Assembly: GCA_024509875.1 (NCBI GenBank)
Contig: JAMPIV010009921.1
Span: 49,750 to 113,749 of the forward strand
Reading direction: 5' to 3'
Origin: Oreohelix idahoensis
Taxonomy: Eukaryota > Mollusca > Gastropoda > Stylommatophora > Oreohelicidae
Length of the DNA stretch: 64,000 nt
Positions within the stretch are counted from its first letter, which is position 1. Every line of letters starts with the position of its first letter. Below, piece by piece: positions 22,660-36,750 of the stretch. A model generated the notes under the pieces. That model was not told the DNA's origin. It searched no databases and worked only from the letters and a program-made list of their open reading frames with translations. A program made the translations under genes and the position numbers.

Positions 22660-22941
22660 CTCCGACTACATAAGGAAAAGACGATGGTCATAAATCGGTC
22701 ATGTCCTACGAATGCAAAACCACAGAATACCACTACAGGCGCTCACTTGGGTTCCTGAGGGTAAGAGGAAAAAAAGGAAGACCAAAAGAAACACTCAGAA
22801 GAACAATAATAAGAGAAGGAAGAACGTTGGGCCTAAATAATGTGCAAGAGCTAAGAGGAGTGGCGTCACAACGAACAACCTGGAGAGCACTGGTTTCTGC
22901 CTTATGCGCCGTGTTTGGTGCTTAAAGAACTTATTATTATT
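22660..22941 (+). pseudogene. 3' end of a LINE ORF with TTA tail
   Basis: The plus strand encodes IGHVLRM, then, after a frame change near 22770, KKGRPKETLRRTI and a C-terminus ending LVSALCAVFGA at 22925. This is the standard C-terminal block of RTE-like LINE proteins. A stop interrupts the part just before it, and a TTATTATTA tail follows (22929-22941). The RT and nuclease are missing. It belongs to another family than the LINEs at 16301 and 21240. Confidence 0.75.
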
Positions 22942-24548
22942 ATGTGAATCATTATGTTAATTATTCGCTAATAAAGACGATATTTGAACAATGGATTGTC
23001 GATTACTCATAGCCGACAGCAGCATGGTGAAATTTGTTTGATGAATGAAGTAAAAATGGTATAAGAAAGGAATCAGTGCAGAGGGGTTTAATTACGAGTT
23101 TTTGAACCTTGAATACTACTAATGATCACAGAGCCAGATTTAATTTCATGCCACCAGTGAAGACTGGCTCCGCTAGCCACGGACGCGAATCGCACTATCC
23201 TCCCTGCCAACTATGCACCTCACAAATGGTGCTTCGTTGACAGGGATCATTAGCACGATATCCACGAATAGGTCGGATTGCACAAGACCTGACCTTAATA
23301 CTGTGTCTAGTAAATGATAGAAGAGTGTAAACAGTACATGACAGAGGGTAGATTTTGTCTATATTTGAAATGGGTCAGTTGTCTTCCAGCCGCATCAACC
23401 TCACACAGAGCTCAAAATATTGTGAAATTCCATAATTATAATCGGGGCTAGATTGATGTGGCTATAGTTACCACCTGTGTAGTTAATTTTCTTGTTATTT
23501 TTTTTTTCTATTTTGTTCATGTTTCAATGAAACCCGTGAAGTTAATAATGACTCTCTTATACACATCTGACCTATTAATGTAATGGTATTCAAAGCTTTT
23601 AGTTAGTTCAAGATTGCATTTATTAGATTTTTAACATTAAAATTACATCCTAATGGCTTTTATTACTTTTCCCACTGAAAATAGATTGCTTCAGGATAAT
23701 TTAATTATTTGCGTGTTCCCTCAATTACGAAGCTTTGCTCTCTATCAACCGAGGTGACACAATTCGCTGTTCGAAAATACCTATTGACATTCACGGCGTG
23801 ACCTTTTCTCAGTATTATTAACTAATGCTTTCTGTTGAAAACATAATGAGCATTGAGAGGATTATTTTAGAATCTATACAATACTCTGACCCTAGCTTTT
23901 AACTTTTATTTTAAGAAAAAATGAAGAAGGAAAAGTTGCAATGTAACGCTGATCACTCTTGATTACGACAACGATCACATGTTACAAAGACAGCCAGTTT
24001 ATAACAGTGAACGCTTTGTCAAAACATTTTAAACATTCAGTATAATTTCCATGAATTAAACGAGTGAATATTTCAGAATAAAGTAGCAGAAAATGTCAGA
24101 CGGAACTGTGATTATTTGAATTATCCCCCCTCCCTCCCACCTATTCATTTTGTAATCAACTTGTTGGTTAAGAGATGAACAATAAGCGCGACTTTAACTC
24201 GCTGGTTGTGCTTTGATTAAGCTATGATTATTTTTATGAAGACGCCACACTTTGTTCTGAAATGTATAGACCACCGACTGTTTCACTTTCAAGAATACCA
24301 CTTCTGTTCGTTCGTTATTCACAGAAGCTTGCAGAAATATGATAATTAAAATAACAAGACAATTGTCTTTACGTTTGATTGAACATAGGTGCATCTTCTG
24401 ACTTTGTAGTCTTTCTTACTGAGTTCATTTTAAATTCAGAGAGCGCTGTATGATGACAATTTTCTTAAATAAAAGTGGCGTATTGTATTTATTTAATGTA
24501 TTCTAGTGCCCCAGTATTTGTGTAACATTCTAATATAATTTTCTCACA
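22942..24548. other. Non-coding, no gene seen
   Basis: AT-rich sequence with only short ORFs, such as a 66-codon minus ORF at 24194-24394. No repeat, RNA or coding signal recognised. Confidence 0.5.
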
Positions 24549-24780
24549 GTGTTAGTTATGCGATGAAACGTAACTTTTGTTTATAAATTATCGTGGGAGG
24601 TTAAAATGAAATTATAAAACAAACGCCACTATTTTTTTGAGAACACAGAAAGGTATATTAATTTCAAGGTGTTAGTCACTACGATGAAGCGTAACTTTTG
24701 TTTATAAATCATCGTGGTAGGTTAAAATGAAATTATAATACAAACGCCAATATTTTCTTGAGAACACAGAAAGGTATATT
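24549..24780. repeat. Tandem duplication of about 112 bp upstream of the GPCR
   Basis: Unit 1 (24549-24659) and unit 2 (24669-24780) share long blocks such as GTAACTTTTGTTTATAAAT and GAGAACACAGAAAGGTATAT, with about a dozen differences. It ends about 210 bp before the GPCR start, so it may lie in its promoter region. A short TA run with a TATA-like character follows at 24934-24947. Confidence 0.8.
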
Positions 24781-24988
24781 CAGGATATTAAGACTGTCAC
24801 TGATTTACGTCTTCGTCAAATTAGAAGACTTGCATTAACATTGCTTTAATAGTCTGGTCGTGGACATTTGCATCTACAAAGAATTCTATAAATACTTTGC
24901 AACAACATAATAACAAATATTTACAAGGAAAAATATATATATATATACGATTGAACCCTATATCACAAAACTTTGTAAAGAGATAAAG

Positions 24989-26068
24989 ATGTTGAGGAAC
25001 ACGACTTTGGTGATTACAGTTACAGTCTTTTCTAACAATTCCGTACTTGTCAGTGACGAAACTGTTCAATACATAACTTGGGTATTTTATTATGTGATAT
25101 TTCCCAGCACTAGTGCTTTGGGAATAGTCGGAAACTTGACCAGCATTATCGTACTTACTAGACAGGGATTCAGGAAATCTTCAAACATACTTCTCGCCGC
25201 ATTGGCCGTGTCTGATATTTTCCTTTTGACAGGTCTGTGTAATTTTCCTCGTTATATTATGATTGAAAAAGATCCTGTTGGCTTCAGGTTCTCAGAGAGT
25301 GTCAACTACTTTTTGTATGTCCTGTACATAAGTTTTTACACCTTTTATTGTACCGGAGTCAATTGTTCTTTGATAATTCCTGCATTAATCACAGGAGAGC
25401 GTATATTTGCCGTATTTTTTCCTCTGGAATTCCGCTACCTCGTGACGCCCCTACGGACAATGTTGGTTATCTCTTGTATATTTTTACTTTGTGCCGTCGC
25501 TGGTTTTTACCAGAGTGTCCTCTGGTTTCAGCTTAAACAGGTTGTTCTTAAAGGCATTCCACTTGGGAAGCTTTTCTACTCCGATCTCTATTACCACGAT
25601 GTTAGCAATGGAGTGTACGAGATCTTTGCGAACATTGTTAACAACATGACAGGAATCGTACCAATTGTTCTCGTAACTATAGGTTTCATCGCGATTGCAG
25701 TCCAGGTCAATGTAATTAGCAAACAACGCAAAAAAATGACATCCGGTGGAGGCTCTCTAAAAAGTATACTAACTTCCCAAAAATCTATCTCAAGAACAAC
25801 TAAAACTTTAATCATCGTTTGTCTACTATACATCGTGTGTAGTGGCTTTGGATTTTTAATTGTATATGTTGCTGAAGCTAATTATCTTAATACTAAATTT
25901 GCGTTGCAAAGAGTGAGCGAGCTGTTTAAAATTTCCTTACTTTGTATTAACAGTATTGGAAACTTTATTATTTACGTCGCTGTTAACAAAACTTTCAGGG
26001 ACACTGGCATGAGAATGTTCTTTCAAAGAATCCGCGTTGTTGGTGCTCATAAACATATTGTGAAATGA
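24989..26068 (+). CDS. Intronless class A GPCR, chemosensory-receptor-like
   Basis: 359 codons with seven hydrophobic segments: about 31-56, 66-88, 104-138, 155-180, 217-243, 271-295 and 309-332. Class A landmarks: GN at 48-49 in TM1; an AVSD block with Asp76 in TM2; GERIF at 136-140 at the end of TM3 where DRY normally sits; and N325-F-I-I-Y329 in TM7, an NPxxY motif without the proline. The N-terminus has two possible N-glycosylation sites (NTT at 4, NNS at 16). A basic third cytoplasmic loop precedes TM6. No intron interrupts it. The overall style (RKSSNILL, ITGER, PLEFRYLVTP) resembles the expanded chemosensory GPCRs of heterobranch gastropods, so a role in contact or olfactory sensing is likely; ligand unknown. 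A peptide receptor is the main alternative. Confidence 0.88.
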   Translation: MLRNTTLVITVTVFSNNSVLVSDETVQYITWVFYYVIFPSTSALGIVGNLTSIIVLTRQGFRKSSNILLAALAVSDIFLLTGLCNFPRYIMIEKDPVGFRFSESVNYFLYVLYISFYTFYCTGVNCSLIIPALITGERIFAVFFPLEFRYLVTPLRTMLVISCIFLLCAVAGFYQSVLWFQLKQVVLKGIPLGKLFYSDLYYHDVSNGVYEIFANIVNNMTGIVPIVLVTIGFIAIAVQVNVISKQRKKMTSGGGSLKSILTSQKSISRTTKTLIIVCLLYIVCSGFGFLIVYVAEANYLNTKFALQRVSELFKISLLCINSIGNFIIYVAVNKTFRDTGMRMFFQRIRVVGAHKHIVK

Positions 26069-26269
26069 GTGTGTGTTTAACTATATAAAAACATATATGT
26101 TTTTAGTATTTCGTTATTCGCAAATTTGTTAATTAATTGTTTAACTAACTGATATTCTTAATTTTTACTGACTCACTTGATTCAGCTAATGCAGGGGGTT
26201 TTAAAATATTGCATTTTCTTGCATTTATAATTTTTTTCATTTCAGTAACGTCTACAGAAATAACACGAC

Positions 26270-29003
<2,734 letters not shown>

Positions 29004-30252
29004 GCCCGGTCGACATAAAGAAAGGCCAGATTTGATGTTTGAGAAACCAGTCTGGGGATAAACACACACAGGCGATAATGAGATAATCGTTTCTACTGGG
29101 CCTGTCTCGGTATCAATATTACCGATAATCTGTCTGAGAAGACAATATTTGAAGGTAGCATCTGGACATCACATAAGTTCCCAGATTTATTTGTGAGTTG
29201 GCGGAAATGTTACCGCACTATTTGAAAGAACTCACCAGAGGGAATTTTAAAATTTAATATTTTAAACACCTGGGGATATTTTGAATTAAAACACCCCAAC
29301 TCAGTGCTAAAGAGTTTACCCTTGGTTTGATTTGAGAAGCTGGAATAAACATTGAATTTCATTGGAAATTCGCCGGAAGCACGATCTGGGATTCGAATGA
29401 GAGATATATTATAGCGAAAGCGGAGTCACAGATCAGACAGCTTCGCAACTTCAAGCTAGCAGCTCCTAAATGCCAGAAAGAGAAGGATCTGACAACGGAT
29501 TCCAAACTTAAAAAAGACAGAAAGTATTTGGGCAACTTAAAACTTAAAAAGTAAACCCGCATTTTAAATACGAAGTGTGGATACCTAAGGAATCAGATCA
29601 CCCGTCATAAGAGGAATTAGAATGTTTCCCAGACCAAGTGTTTCACATAACACCCGTCATAAGAGGAATAACTATAATTTCACAGACCAAGTGATTCGCA
29701 GAACACCAATCATAAGAGGAATTACTAAAATTTCTAGGCCAAGTGATTTGGGAGCATATAACCTAAATTGCTCGTTTCTATTCTAACCTGTGCGAGGAGA
29801 TTGTAGATTCCCAAAATTGTGGGGTAGGTTCTGAACATTTATTTTAAAAATGTGAATTTGACATGGGTTTATTGCTTAGTAGTTATATATGAGGCTGGCA
29901 TCCTCAACACATGAAAATAGTATATTCATGAACCACTACAGCAAGCGCTGGTGATTGTTTCTTGCTAGTCGTGCGGCAAAACCCGACAGCAGAGGTGACC
30001 CCAGACTCCGACTGGAGCAGTGATGGGTGATGACTACATCACATGTACCTCAAATGTTTCACATCATATTGTGAGATATATGTAACTTGTTAATGTTAGT
30101 TCAGGCACAAATCATTGTTCGCGCAGTCCAAGCACATATTTTTCCCAGTTAATACCCAGAACAATATTGGTGATTTATATTCATCATTCTGAGTTACACA
30201 ATACGTATACTCAATAATTTAATTACTCTGAGAGATTAACAAGAGTCAATAG
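29004..30252. repeat. Inverted repeat 2, left arm
   Basis: About 1.25 kb, nearly identical to the reverse complement of 33716-34964: coordinates sum to 63968 throughout, with only a few substitutions (for example near 30105). It contains a three-unit 53-bp tandem repeat (29599-29757). A 67-codon ORF present in both arms has no recognised domain. The arm could be the terminal inverted repeat of a foldback-type element or the product of an inverted duplication. Confidence 0.95.
29599..29757. repeat. Three tandem copies of a 53-bp unit
   Basis: Each unit begins CACCCGTCATAAGAGGAAT or close to it and ends near CCAAGTG; units start at 29599, 29651 and 29704. Mirrored at about 34211-34369. Confidence 0.85.
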
Positions 30253-30489
30253 ACAGCGAGACAATGCGCCTGTGAATTTGCAGGCCAAAAATGTACTTAG
30301 CAGAGACATTTGTCTTTCTATTTTGTCTAAAAAGTTACGTGGTTACAAGCTATCAGTCGGTTTGAAGTACTAACGGTATTACGCCGCTAGTGTGAGAGAA
30401 GAGCATCAACACTGACCACCTACATTGGACGAGTTATGTCGAGAAGTCCACTCATCACCAAAAAAGAGATGATAAAATCCACGGCGACA

Positions 30490-30735
30490 GGACTCACTTA
30501 GATCAGTTAAGTCCTGATTAAAAGACATCAGCAAAACGGACTTTTATCACTCGCATATTAAGTCTCTATAAAGAAAACGGGGACAACACCATCAGAGTGG
30601 AACAAAGGAATAATTGTCAAATTGCCTAAGAAGGGAGATCTTGCAGACTGCAATGATTGGAGAGGAATCACTCTTCTCTCAGTTCCCAGCAAAATACTAG
30701 GCAGGATAATTATACAGAGAATTTCAAAGGCAGTG
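30490..30735 (+). pseudogene. LINE RT fragment inside inverted repeat 2
   Basis: The plus strand encodes the RT fingers block: PSEWNKGIIVKLPKKGD, then DCNDWRGITLLSVPSKIL, typical of RTE-like LINEs but a different family from the 16301 LINE. Weaker homology reaches back to about 30460. One stop lies near 30514. Similarity ends abruptly at about 30735, next to a TGATAAG sequence that may be the outer end of an LTR. Confidence 0.8.
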
Positions 30736-32114
30736 ATAAGGGTGGATTTAGGCTGACGTCAAATTACCACCCCTATCGACACCAGGTATTAAAGTGCAAG
30801 ATGTAGGTGTCTTCTCTGGTTTATGATGTTGCTGTGTATATTGTAGTAGAATAGTTCACAGAGTACAACACAGGCAACATAATGTATAGAGTCATAGAAA
30901 TGGTAACTTCGCTTTACGTTTTATACCATTTATTGCACGCCACAAAACAGTCATGATATATATGTCATCACCAACATAGTTCAACGAAGTACGCATTCAA
31001 AATAATATTAGCTGATAGTCATGTAGAATCCAATACTCAATATTCATATTGTAAACAAATAGCTTCCGTATATTCGATATCATAAAGTTCTGGTTCGTGA
31101 AGCTGTATAAATAATATATAGCACAGATCTGGGTACCTAAAGTTCATACATATAAATTCTGCAACAGTGTCAGCTGCAGATCATCAATGTTCATAGATAA
31201 TAATAAATACTCCCTTCCTGATGCTAGCAAATCAGATGTATACAATAAGTCCATTTATCGTCTGCACGTGAATAGCATACATGGAGTACAGGTCAACCCG
31301 ACCTTTATAACATTCCTAAGTCTAACCATCTGACTTGGACGTGATCTCTGATATAACGAATCCTGGAACACAGACAATAGTCTTGTTGGTCTAGAGCGAC
31401 CCATATATGTAACTAGTTCAGGTATAAAGATACCGGTGGCGAAATCCTAATCAAAGTACCTCTCCATTTTTGAATCACACAGGAGAGCAAAGAGCGACAA
31501 AAATGACGAACTTCTAGATGATAGCATAAAGTTCAATACAAGAGGAATTACCTTTTTTCGAAATCAACCACTGAACATATGCCTCCAGGCAGGCTTGAAT
31601 AACACTGGGAAATAGTCTAGTTAGCTAACTAACTCACAAAGACAATGTATTTCCCTCAGAAAAATCACAAGACGCAGATTGCGTCCGCTCGCTGCTCAGA
31701 CCATTTCTTAACTCCTCGAGCTGGGCGGAAACCACAATCGAACTCTCAAAGTCTAGACATGCGCAGAACGCATCTACCTGAGTATCAATTCAGACAAGAC
31801 GATTCTTAGAACATACGAGATAAAAGACATATACTATCGCTCCTTTTATGGTCATGAACCAAAAACCTTAAGACAGTCTTCAGACATCTACAACAGTTGA
31901 CTGATACTACCAAATAAGGAGATATGGTCACGCTTCGTTCAAGAAATTATAGACCGAACGTGTCTCGACACAAGAGGAGGTAAACTCATAAAAAATAGTA
32001 GTCTCAATATCTCGAGTTATGTCCCTTTGACTGTAAAATAATATAATACACATTTCAGTCAAGAAAATGATCGTACAAAGACTTTTTTTACGAAAAAATG
32101 ATTCGTGCGTAACA
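30736..32114 (-). mobile_element. Probable 3' LTR region of element 4 (left limit uncertain)
   Basis: The right end is supported: on the minus strand the sequence TGTTACG starts at 32114 and is preceded by a purine-rich tract, exactly as at the 3' LTR of element 3 (54298), and the two downstream regions are recognisably similar. The left limit at about 30736 is only where the LINE fragment ends; no second LTR is available for comparison. The true LTR may be much shorter, since that of element 3 is about 370 bp. No coding seen. Confidence 0.45.
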
Positions 32115-32130
32115 TTACCGCACCCTCCCG
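32115..32130 (-). other. Polypurine tract of element 4
   Basis: On the minus strand a purine-rich GGGAGGGTGCGG segment sits immediately before TGTTACG. It matches in position and form the polypurine tract of element 3. Confidence 0.55.
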
Positions 32131-32876
32131 GGAAAAAAAATGATACATTTTTGTTTAAAAAATCCTGGAGCCGGAAAAATCTAGGCTCCTAACGCACGTA
32201 TGATGCGCGGATATATACCTAACAAACTAGCTCAACGCATGGAGCGAAACTGAGATCATATCTCAGATCTTTAGAGAAAAATTTATCTACGAATACGCGT
32301 ATATATTCCAGGAAGGTGCCACCAACACACGCCACAATGATGGCAACATCATAATGAAATTCAAATTACACTCATGCCAATATATGAAATTAAATCTATT
32401 ATTATAATATCATGCAATGTGTTGTGCAAATAGCGGTGTATTATACTAATATACCGCACTATACTATTACATTATATAATGCATCAGTAATTATTAACTA
32501 ATACATGTGTTGTTCTTCGTAGATAAGAATACAATCAAATAGAAGAAGATGTGAACATCATCCGCTCCCAATCTAGGACAGGACTTGATATCATCAAAGT
32601 TCCACAATGGACATAATCTCGCAGACTTCAATGATGTGCTGCGAAAATATCAATAACACAAATCTTAAAGATAACTGTTAAATCTCTTAATACAATCATG
32701 AAATTATATTATCTAAATGTGGCCGAGTGATCTTTTGGCCCGTATATCACTAACTAAGCCTTCTTAGATAATTACATGGTACAATGTTATAAATTCCTCA
32801 AAAAAGTGAGAAAATATTTGCTAACATGTCATTATAGTATTGGACTGTATATCAGGAAATATATATGACAGAAGAA
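32131..32876. other. 3' untranslated part of element 4
   Basis: Non-coding stretch between the RNase H stop and the 3' LTR. It is similar in patches to 54315-54782 of element 3, for example the shared CCAGGAAGGTG word and the A/T runs. Confidence 0.55.
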
Positions 32877-33715
32877 TCATGTGGAATCGTGTGGGCATCT
32901 GGACAGAATGTCTGATATCACATTATCCGAACCAAGGATAGCTCGCACCGAGAAATGAAATGGTTGAAGAGCTATGGCATAACGGGTGGACCTCGAGCTC
33001 TTCAAGTTTTTGCTCTGAATAGCAGTAAGCGCTTTTTGGTCGGTTTCCACAATGAAGTGTACGCCTAGAAGAAATCTTTGTAACTTCAGAATAGACCATA
33101 CCATAGCCAATAATTCACGGTCTAAAACCGAGTAATTCTTTTCTGCAGCATTTAATTTCCTAGAGATATACATCACCGGATGCAGAGTATCAGAATACTC
33201 CTGCATAAGTGCTGCCCCAATCCCAGTTGACGAGGCGTCACTTCGAAGAACAAAAGTCTTCTCAATAGTAGGTAATCTAAGGATAGGTGGAGATGAAAAT
33301 AGAGTTTTAACCTGGTCCAATGAGGATTGACATTCTTGCGACCAGCGGATCAGATTAGGCGATCCTTTCTTCAATAAAGTAGAAAGCAGTGCCATAATGG
33401 ATGACAGATTCGGAATGAATCGTCCGTAAAATTGGATCAAACCGTACTTGTTTCTTTGTTTTATCGACATAAATGTTAAGTATTTTTGAAACATTGTGGT
33501 CCTCTGTCTTTAAAAGACCATGACCAACCCGATGACCCAGGAAAGAAATCTCACTAAATCCTATAAAGGCTTTAGAGGGTTTTGCAGTCAAGTTATATTC
33601 GCGAAGAGTAGACAGCAATTCGTATATACCCAAATAGTGATCTTCCCAGGAATCACTGAACAGACAGATATCGTCTAAATATGCTATGACATCTGTACGA
33701 TATGCGAGAATTCGC
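32877..33715 (-). pseudogene. RT end and RNase H of element 4 (truncated, frameshifted)
   Basis: Minus strand. It starts abruptly at 33715, just before the YLDD catalytic box (about 33680), then has RT thumb, connection and RNase H with an intact first catalytic residue (LRSDAS), RELLAMVW, VETDQ and the final DILSRCPHDST. A frame change lies near 33450. The 5' boundary coincides exactly with the inner end of the right arm of inverted repeat 2, so the upstream integrase and RT fingers were cut away by the rearrangement. Protein similarity to element 3 pol is high, so they are sister copies. Confidence 0.9.
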
Positions 33716-34964
33716 CTATTGACTCTTGTTAATCTCTCAGAGTAATTAAATTATTGAGTATACGTATTGTGTAACTCAGAATGATGAATATAAATCACCA
33801 ATATTGTTCTGGGTATTAACTGGGAAAAATATGTGCTTGGACTGCGCGAACAATGATTTGTGCTGGAACTAACATTAACAAGTTACATATATCTCACAAT
33901 ATGATGTGAAACATTTGAGGTACATGTGATGTAGTCATCACCCATCACTGCTCCAGTCGGAGTCTGGGGTCACCTCTGCTGTCGGGTTTTGCCGCACGAC
34001 TAGCAAGAAACAATCACCAGCGCTTGCTGTAGTGGTTCATGAATATACTATTTTCATGTGTTGAGGATGCCAGCCTCATATATAACTACTAAGCAATAAA
34101 CCCATGTCAAATTCACATTTTTAAAATAAATGTTCAGAACCTACCCCACAATTTTGGGAATCTACAATCTCCTCGCACAGGTTAGAATAGAAACGAGCAA
34201 TTTAGGTTATATGCTCCCAAATCACTTGGCCTAGAAATTTTAGTAATTCCTCTTATGATTGGTGTTCTGCGAATCACTTGGTCTGTGAAATTATAGTTAT
34301 TCCTCTTATGACGGGTGTTATGTGAAACACTTGGTCTGGGAAACATTCTAATTCCTCTTATGACGGGTGATCTGATTCCTTAGGTATCCACACTTCGTAT
34401 TTAAAATGCGGGTTTACTTTTTAAGTTTTAAGTTGCCCAAATACTTTCTGTCTTTTTTAAGTTTGGAATCCGTTGTCAGATCCTTCTCTTTCTGGCATTT
34501 AGGAGCTGCTAGCTTGAAGTTGCGAAGCTGTCTGATCTGTGACTCCGCTTTCGCTATAATATATCTCTCATTCGAATCCCAGATCGTGCTTCCGGCGAAT
34601 TTCCAATGAAATTCAATGTTTATTCCAGCTTCTCAAATCAAACCAAGGGTAAACTCTTTAGCACTGAGTTGGGGTGTTTTAATTCAAAATATCCCCAGGT
34701 GTTTAAAATATTAAATTTTAAAATTCCCTCTGGTGAGTTCTTTCAAATAGTGCGGTAACATTTCCGCCAACTCACAAATAAATCTGGGAACTTATGTGAT
34801 GTCCAGATGCTACCTTCAAATATTGTCTTCTCAGACAGATTATCGGTAATATTGATACCGAGACAGGCCCAGTAGAAACGATTATCTCATTATCGCCTGT
34901 GTGTGTTTATCCCCAGACTGGTTTCTCAAACATCAAATCTGGCCTTTCTTTATGTCGACCGGGC
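33716..34964. repeat. Inverted repeat 2, right arm
   Basis: Reverse complement of 29004-30252. Its outer end (34964) abuts an LTR fragment at 34965, with GGCTGTTTTAG shared between the junction and the LTR, suggesting a microhomology join. Confidence 0.95.
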
Positions 34965-36750
34965 TGTTTTAGTTTAAATATTAAAATTTTTTTTTTAATT
35001 TATTTGTTCTGAACCAATGTTTTAGTTTGGTCAGAACATATGAAATGTTATGGAGTTATAAATGGAATGCATAAATATATGGCATAATAAAATGGAATTT
35101 GTGTACATAGGTAATTTATAAGACTGGTTAATATTAATTATAGTTATAATGTCTCTGGGAGAACTATTACTGGATGTGCTGTTGGGGTGGTGTCATCACA
35201 CCCACTCTGTGACTAGAACACGCTTTGTCCATTGTCTTATAGACTGTAATAAATGTTATCTTTCCCAAAATTCAGTATATTTATGATGGGGAAATATTTA
35301 TACATATTTAAGAGTTCTGGTGAATCCTCAGCAGGCCACTAATCACTCATCTTGTCTGTGAAGATCTGATGCTGGATTCCGGTGGCCCACTCCTCTCGGT
35401 AGCTAGAATACAATGCTATACTGCTCCGACACAACTGTTAGGCGGCACACACATCTGCTTGTGTAATCTTGATTACTTATGTGGCACTACCCTAGTGCCA
35501 CAACAGAAACTCACAATTCTGAAACAAAATTTGTGCTATGTGTCAGTACTCTATTTACTGCACCACTCTTACACACAGCACAACACATCAACATTACATA
35601 GAATGGGTCAGATATCTCTGACCACACAGCACATCTTACCCAGTTGTTTTCATATAGTATCAGTTCCCCAAGACTGCATTGCATCTGAGATATGTTCAAT
35701 AGTTTCCTTTTATTCAATAAGATAGGTGATATGTTCCCACTGATCTCAATAATAGATCCGCCTTCCATAGTCTCAGTTAGGCGTCCATATATTTTGTTTG
35801 TCTCTAGCCCTGAACTTGGGCTGGGGACCTAAGAGCGAGCACTTACTTGTCGTAATCATTTTTATATGATATGGCAGTATCAATCACTCGAAATATTAAA
35901 ATATACAAGATAAATGCTTTCATTCATTACCAGAATTCAGAATAGAGAACACAGTTAATTGCTAGCAAAACTCAGCTGAGCTTCTGGCTATATGATGGCG
36001 TCCCACTAAATGTTATGTAATATCTTCTGGGAAAAACACCACAGGCAATAAACGACTGTGTCCCTGGACAGAATTGTATCAAATGGCAAAATGCGCAATC
36101 TCTGTCCCGCTAATATGAATTACATTTGGTCCCAATCACAGACTTCCCCCCTAACTTTTTTCAAATCTACAACCAAAAGTCAAATTTCAGTCAGATCTCA
36201 GTTAAGTGTGGATTATTCTCTTTTGGTCCGTCTGTCTCTACTTGGTTTTTTTTTTCAAAAAACACACTTGGTTCTTGGACCAACTCCATGCGATAACCCC
36301 CTGCACAAATCTGCCTCCGAAGTTATTTTTAGCCACAATTCTCCACCTTCCCCCTCTCGTTCATTACAGCTTGATTTTTGCATATTTTTGCGTGTCTCAA
36401 GGACGAAAATTTGAAACTTTTAGTGACAGTATGAACAGTACAGTCGCTAGTGTGATATGAACAACACAGTCTTTTGTCAATATCTTCCTTGTTATCTATC
36501 CGTCTGTATAATTTAAAGTATATTCGTTCTCTGCTTAAGATGGGCTATCAAACTAGCTAGGTTTTATATTCATAACTCTATTATTAAGAAAAAACATATT
36601 TTCTCAAGTTTAGTTTTTTTGAAATTTGTTCGCGAACCTTCTCCACGGCGTTTGCCGCTGAATTCAAATAAAACAACCAAGTATCGTAAAACGTCCAAGA
36701 AATGACTGTTTCGAATAAGAGCTACGGACTTTTCTGTCCATTTCCTTACA
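34965..36750 (-). mobile_element. Inverted partial LTR of the element 1 family
   Basis: Reverse complement of 38947-40712 of the element 1 5' LTR (coordinates sum to 75678 over most of the length). It lacks about 300 bp at each LTR end, so it is not an intact solo LTR. With the 5' LTR it forms an inverted repeat of about 1.77 kb arms around a 2.2 kb spacer. Several substitutions and small indels separate it from both LTRs of element 1, so it comes from a separate insertion. Confidence 0.92.

Noticed and set aside
35369..35768. 118- and 85-codon ORFs repeated at 35, 40 and 47 kb
   Set aside because: They recur only because they lie in copies of the same LTR; no domain seen, so not listed as genes.
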